Assembly: GCA_005882445.1 (NCBI GenBank)
Contig: VBAN01000152.1
Location: 884 to 9,975 of the forward strand
Length of the DNA: 9,092 nucleotides
Source: Candidatus Segetimicrobium genomatis
GTDB taxonomy: Bacteria > Sysuimicrobiota > Sysuimicrobiia > Sysuimicrobiales > Segetimicrobiaceae
Direction: 5' to 3'
Part shown: positions 5,802 to 9,092 of the stretch, in pieces
Position numbering within the stretch: the stretch's first letter is position 1
Layout: each line of letters begins with the position of its first letter
The notes under the pieces: generated by a model
Seen by the model: the letters and a program-made list of their open reading frames with translations, nothing else
What the model was told of the DNA's origin: nothing
The model's database searches: none
Position numbers and translations under genes: made by a program

Positions 5802-6542
5802 ATGCGTTCGCGCGCTGAGCAGTTCGTTCGTCCCCCAACGCTCACCGCGACGGTTGCGGAGCACATCAAAGAGGCGATCTTCCGAGGGAGCCTCCCTCCC
5901 GGCGCGCCCCTCCATGAAGTCGACCTCAGCAAATCCCTCGGGGTCTCGCGGGGAACGGTCCGCGAGGCGCTCAGACATCTTCAGGACGAGACCCTCGTCG
6001 AGATCCACCCCCATCAGGGAGCCTCCGTCACCCGGCTCTCCCCCCGAAAAGCCAGAGAGATCTACACGCTTCGCGCGCAGCTCGAGCCCTACGCGGTGCG
6101 GTTGGCCATGGGGCGCAGCGCGTATACCCGGGGCGATCTCGATGAACTGGACGCGCTCGTCCGCCGCCTGGGCGAACTGGAACGCAGCGGCGACCCCGAG
6201 CACAGGAGTGATCTGTTCGAGATCATCACGGCGGACATGGAGTTTCATCGGGTGATGTGCGGGCGCAGCGAGCACGAGATGCTGATGGGGATGCTCAGAA
6301 GCCTCCAGTCCCAAACGCGGATCTTCATCCTCAACACGATCCTATATCACTCGGACCTCGAGCTCGATGAGCCCACGCACCGCGCGATCCTCACGGCGAT
6401 CCAGTCGGGCGACCCTGAGCACGCCGAAGCGGTGGTCCGCAAGCACATTGTCGACGCAGGAACGTCCCTCGTGACGCACATGGAGGCTCACGCGGTCGCG
6501 GGCCGTGAGGAGGTGGTAGGCGGTCGCGTCCAGGGAGGGTGA
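5802..6542 (+). CDS. GntR-family regulator, FadR subfamily (FCD domain)
   Basis: The 246-residue protein has the normal two-domain layout. The N-terminal winged helix (residues ~13-77) shows AIFRGSLPPGAPLHEVDLSKSLGVSRGTVREALRHL and the wing HQGASVTRL. The helical FCD effector domain (~85-225) carries the usual metal-binding set: D145 and H149 in DMEFH, H193 in THRAIL, H215 in KHIVDAG. FCD regulators commonly bind organic or sugar acids near this metal; the ligand here is unknown. The ATG has only a weak Shine-Dalgarno (AGGA, 5788-5791). The stop is 26 bp before the start of the binding-protein gene on the same strand, and a palindromic operator lies just upstream. An autoregulated operon in which the regulator controls the transporter is the simplest reading. 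Confidence 0.93.
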   Translation: MRSRAEQFVRPPTLTATVAEHIKEAIFRGSLPPGAPLHEVDLSKSLGVSRGTVREALRHLQDETLVEIHPHQGASVTRLSPRKAREIYTLRAQLEPYAVRLAMGRSAYTRGDLDELDALVRRLGELERSGDPEHRSDLFEIITADMEFHRVMCGRSEHEMLMGMLRSLQSQTRIFILNTILYHSDLELDEPTHRAILTAIQSGDPEHAEAVVRKHIVDAGTSLVTHMEAHAVAGREEVVGGRVQGG

Positions 6543-6568
6543 AACACATCTTAAGGGGGGGATGCTTC

Positions 6569-7882
6569 ATGGTATCGCGCGTGACCCGTCGTACAGCGCT
6601 GCAACTGATGGGCGGCATGGCCGGAATCCTCGCCACGGGGGTGGCTCCGGCGATCAGGTTGGCCGGCGCCGCCGGAAAGCCGATCGAGCTGGTGCACTGG
6701 AGCTGGCTCACGGCGTCCGATGGTGAGGTCTGGCAGCAAATGATCGACAGCTTCAACGCGGCGAACAAGGACAAGGGCACGCAGATCCGGATGGAAGTGG
6801 TCCCGGACGACCAGTACGGGACGACGGTGCTCTCCGCGGCGGCTACCGGCAACGCCTCGGATTTCGGCTGGGGCACCGCCGGCCTCCGGGCCGACTGGGT
6901 GAAGAAGGGCGTCGTTCTGCCCCTCGATGAGACGTTCAAGCAGGCCGGCGTCAGCCTCTCAGATTTCGTCCCGGCAGGGCTGGCGGCGTCCCGGTACGGT
7001 GGCAAGCTCTACATGGTGCCGATGGACGGGATGAGCCTCCAGGTGCTCTTGAACGTCGACCACGCCACGGCGGCCGGCCTCGACGTCAGCAAACCGCCGC
7101 AGACGGGAGATGAGCTGCTGGCCTGGGCGGGCAAGCTGACGCAGCGCGAGGGCGACAAGGTCACCCGCTCCGGGTTCCTGATGACCGGATCGGGCGTTCA
7201 GCCGACCGTGACCTGGGGCATCGTCGCCTACCAGATGGGGTTCCGGCGGGCCAGTCCCGACCTCAAGAAGGCCGGCGTGAACGCCGAGGCCGGCGTGCAG
7301 GCCGCCCAGTGGGTGCTCGACCTCTTCGACAAGCACCGGGTGTCGACGCGCGACGTGACCGACCGCTACAAGGCCTTCGGCACCGGGAATGGGTCGATGT
7401 TCCTCACCGGCCCCTGGACGCTCAACGGCTACGTCCAGAACAAGCTCAACTTCATCTCGTTCCAGATGCCCAAGGTCGGCAAGGATCGCTCGACCTACTT
7501 CGAGCTCGGCGGCCTGGAGATGTACGTCCAGAAGGATCAGAGCCGGCTGGAGAGGACCGCCCAGGCGCTCCGGTGGCTGTCCGACAACAGCTTCCTCTGG
7601 ACGACCAAGGGGCGCGGCGCCGCGATGCGAAAGTCGATCCTGGCGCGAGGGGATTACAAGACCGCCGGGCACGACTGGAAGGTGCGCGGGGCGTTCATCG
7701 ACGGCATGCCGAACGCGGTGGTCGGTGAGGTGCCGGTCAGCGCCGGCCCGGACTTTACGATCTACACCGGGGGCGGCTTTGCCGCCAAGACGATGGATCC
7801 GGTGTGGGCGAAGCAGACGACGCCCAAAGCGGCCGTCGATGCGCTGATCCAGCAGTGGCAGGCTGATCTCGACGCGGGTTAG
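6569..7882 (+). CDS. Extracellular solute-binding protein, family 1 (sugar-type ABC importer)
   Basis: From ATG 6569 this is 437 residues, typical of family 1 binding proteins (MalE/UgpB class). The N-terminus has a twin-arginine-like signal, TRRTALQL (R7-R8), then a hydrophobic stretch MGGMAGILATGVAPAI and small residues LAGAAG, so export to the periplasm by Tat or Sec is expected. There is no lipobox cysteine. The mature protein starts IELVHWSWL and has family features such as MIDSFNAAN, LPLDETFKQAG, and GNGSMFLTGPWTLNGY (~274-289). The run of Gs at 6555-6561 is a Shine-Dalgarno 7 nt before ATG 6569; an in-frame GTG at 6539 overlapping the end of gntR would add ten unlikely residues ahead of the signal. 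It captures the substrate for the permeases downstream. The substrate is likely a sugar, polyol or related solute, but this is not certain. Confidence 0.93.
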   Translation: MVSRVTRRTALQLMGGMAGILATGVAPAIRLAGAAGKPIELVHWSWLTASDGEVWQQMIDSFNAANKDKGTQIRMEVVPDDQYGTTVLSAAATGNASDFGWGTAGLRADWVKKGVVLPLDETFKQAGVSLSDFVPAGLAASRYGGKLYMVPMDGMSLQVLLNVDHATAAGLDVSKPPQTGDELLAWAGKLTQREGDKVTRSGFLMTGSGVQPTVTWGIVAYQMGFRRASPDLKKAGVNAEAGVQAAQWVLDLFDKHRVSTRDVTDRYKAFGTGNGSMFLTGPWTLNGYVQNKLNFISFQMPKVGKDRSTYFELGGLEMYVQKDQSRLERTAQALRWLSDNSFLWTTKGRGAAMRKSILARGDYKTAGHDWKVRGAFIDGMPNAVVGEVPVSAGPDFTIYTGGGFAAKTMDPVWAKQTTPKAAVDALIQQWQADLDAG

Positions 7883-7896
7883 ATTCCCAAGGGGGA

Positions 7897-7951
7897 TTCC
7901 CGCAGGGAACGCGGGTGCGGGGCTTGCTCGGGCCGCGGAGACCGCGCGGCC
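7897..7951 (+). other. Hairpins between the binding-protein and permease genes
   Basis: The 114-bp gap 7883-7996 holds a 7-bp stem GGCCGCG/CGCGGCC (7931-7937 with 7945-7951). Before it lie two mutually exclusive small hairpins, TTCCC-gca-GGGAA (7897-7909) and CCCGC/GCGGG (7899-7915). No U-tract or new promoter is seen. In maltose-type operons such hairpins protect the binding-protein mRNA so that it is made in excess over the permeases; the same role is inferred here. Confidence 0.4.
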
Positions 7952-7996
7952 GGGGCGCGCCCTGCACTCGACCTGCGCCGGGGTGACCGACTAGGG

Positions 7997-8941
7997 ATGG
8001 GGGCGATCGGCGGGGCACCGGCAATACCTCGGGCCGGTCGATCGCTTCCATTCGATCGGCTGCGGCGGGCGACGTGGAACGGCGAGCGGATCGACTGGTC
8101 GGCCTACATCTTCATCCTGCCGTTCCTGGTGCCGTTTCTGGTCGTGACCATCGGGGCGAGCCTCTTCGGCGTCTACGTCAGCTTCACGGACTGGGGGATC
8201 ATCGGCGCGCCCCATTGGGTGGGCCTCAAAAACTACTCGCGGGCGCTCGCCGATCCCTGGGTCGTGAAGACGTGGTCGAACACGCTCCGCTACGGCATGC
8301 TCGTCGTCCCGGCCACGACGCTGGCCGCGCTGGCGATGGCGCTGTTCGTCAACCTGCGCTGGCGGGGGTACACGTTTGCGCGCGCGGCCTTCTATGCCCC
8401 CAACGTCGTCTCGGTCACCGTCATCGGGCTGGTCTGGGTCTGGATGCTGGACACGCAGTACGGGCTGGTCAACCAGTACCTCGGCCGGTTCGGCGTGCCC
8501 GATATCCCCTGGCTGACGAATCCCGGGTGGGTCCTCTACGGGGTCGCCCTCGCCTCGGTGTGGTGGGACGCGGGGTTCAGCATGGTGGTCCTGCTGGCCG
8601 GCCTGCAGGACATCCCCGGCGAGCTGCGCGAGTCCGCGAGCATCGACGGGGCGACGCCGTTCCAGGCGCTGTGGCACGTGGTGCTACCGCTGCTGCGGCC
8701 GGCGCTGAGCCTGGTGGTGACGCTGCTCATCATCGGCACGCTGCGCGTGTTCAGCCAGATCTACATTATGACGAACGGCGGGCCGGCGGGCGCATCCGCC
8801 TCCGTCATCCACTACGTCTACGAGATCGGGTTCTCCAAGTACCAGCTCGGCTATGCCGGCGCGATCTCGGTGATGCTCTTCGCGACGATTCTCGTCGTGA
8901 CGCTGATCCAGCTGCGCGTGTTCCGGGAGAAGACCTGGTGA
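7997..8941 (+). CDS. ABC transporter permease, MalF/UgpA-like (carbohydrate uptake family 1)
   Basis: The 314-residue inner-membrane protein shows six hydrophobic segments, roughly at residues 36-62, 92-114, 131-151, 178-200, 232-255 and 282-306. The cytoplasmic EAA loop that docks the ATPase is clear: E212-S-A-S-I-D-G218 ... V-V-L230-P231. WKT-like features of the family are MLDTQYGLVNQYL and IMTNGGPAGAS. It pairs with the next permease to form the channel that receives solute from the binding protein. ATG 7997 has only a weak Shine-Dalgarno (AGGG immediately before it). The frame is open upstream to the stop of the binding-protein gene but holds no other ATG, GTG or TTG. Its stop overlaps the start of the next permease gene, suggesting translational coupling. 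Confidence 0.94.
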   Translation: MGAIGGAPAIPRAGRSLPFDRLRRATWNGERIDWSAYIFILPFLVPFLVVTIGASLFGVYVSFTDWGIIGAPHWVGLKNYSRALADPWVVKTWSNTLRYGMLVVPATTLAALAMALFVNLRWRGYTFARAAFYAPNVVSVTVIGLVWVWMLDTQYGLVNQYLGRFGVPDIPWLTNPGWVLYGVALASVWWDAGFSMVVLLAGLQDIPGELRESASIDGATPFQALWHVVLPLLRPALSLVVTLLIIGTLRVFSQIYIMTNGGPAGASASVIHYVYEIGFSKYQLGYAGAISVMLFATILVVTLIQLRVFREKTW

Positions 8942-9092
8942 CGCGGCCCGGCGGCCGGCGCTTCCGGCCGGGGATGTGGCTGATCTGGATCGCCGGGATG
9001 GCGGGGGCGCTGGCCTGGGCTGCGCCGCTGGTCTGGATGGCTTCGACCTCCGTGAAGCCGCCCAGCCAGGTGCTGACCCGGACGATCGAATG
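8938..9092 (+). CDS. ABC transporter permease, MalG/UgpE-like, N-terminal part only
   Basis: From GTG 8938, which overlaps the TGA of the previous permease gene as GTGA, the frame is open to the right edge, giving 51 residues. They read as a basic cytoplasmic start (TRPGGRRFRP), a first membrane helix (MWLIWIAGMAGALAWAAPLVWMAS), and then TSVKPPSQVL before the cut. The STSxKPxxQ pattern after helix 1 is characteristic of MalG/UgpE-type permeases. GGGAG at 8925-8929 provides a Shine-Dalgarno 8 nt upstream. It should be the partner permease of the preceding gene. The rest, including its EAA loop, lies outside the window. Confidence 0.88.
   Translation, partial: MTRPGGRRFRPGMWLIWIAGMAGALAWAAPLVWMASTSVKPPSQVLTRTIE

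Noticed and set aside
6539..6568. GTG 6539 as the start of the solute-binding protein
   Set aside because: It would add ten residues before the Tat-type signal and overlap the end of gntR, while ATG 6569 has a well-spaced G-rich Shine-Dalgarno.

Overview
The window is 9.1 kb of very GC-rich bacterial DNA (codon third positions are mostly G or C). It carries eight protein genes, two of them cut by the window edges, and no rRNA, tRNA, CRISPR array or insertion sequence that I can see. The organism cannot be named from this alone. It is probably a diderm: the ABC solute-binding protein has a Tat-like signal and no lipobox cysteine, whereas monoderm binding proteins are usually lipoproteins. It must also decode UGA as selenocysteine. 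High-GC soil or sediment lineages would fit, but that is a guess.

Layout. On the minus strand, a LysR-type regulator (949-1875) is followed by a class V (alanine/serine-glyoxylate type) aminotransferase (1-848) that runs off the left edge. Diverging from lysR on the plus strand are a DAO-family FAD-dependent oxidoreductase (1950-3185), selD for selenophosphate synthetase (3306-4355) and a class III aminotransferase (4393-5664). A second plus-strand unit follows: a FadR-type GntR regulator (5802-6542), an extracellular sugar-type binding protein (6569-7882), a MalF/UgpA-like permease (7997-8941) and the beginning of a MalG/UgpE-like permease (8938 to the right edge). The transporter ATPase is not in the window.

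The main discovery is that selD is itself a selenoprotein gene. An in-frame TGA at 3357-3359 occupies the catalytic position (ACAG-U-ASKL), and a small hairpin with a GGUCC loop follows at 3385-3403, as expected of a bacterial SECIS element. Standard gene calling would stop at this TGA and restart at GTG 3414, losing both the catalytic selenocysteine and the catalytic lysine.

How the genes may work together: an amine or amino-acid oxidase flanked by two PLP aminotransferases of different fold types, with a LysR regulator, suggests catabolism of an amino or N-alkyl compound. The neighbouring GntR/ABC unit would import a small, probably sugar-like, solute. A sigma70-type promoter (5718-5747) followed by a perfect 15-bp palindrome (5767-5781) suggests that the GntR protein represses its own operon. 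The substrates are inference and cannot be read from the sequence.
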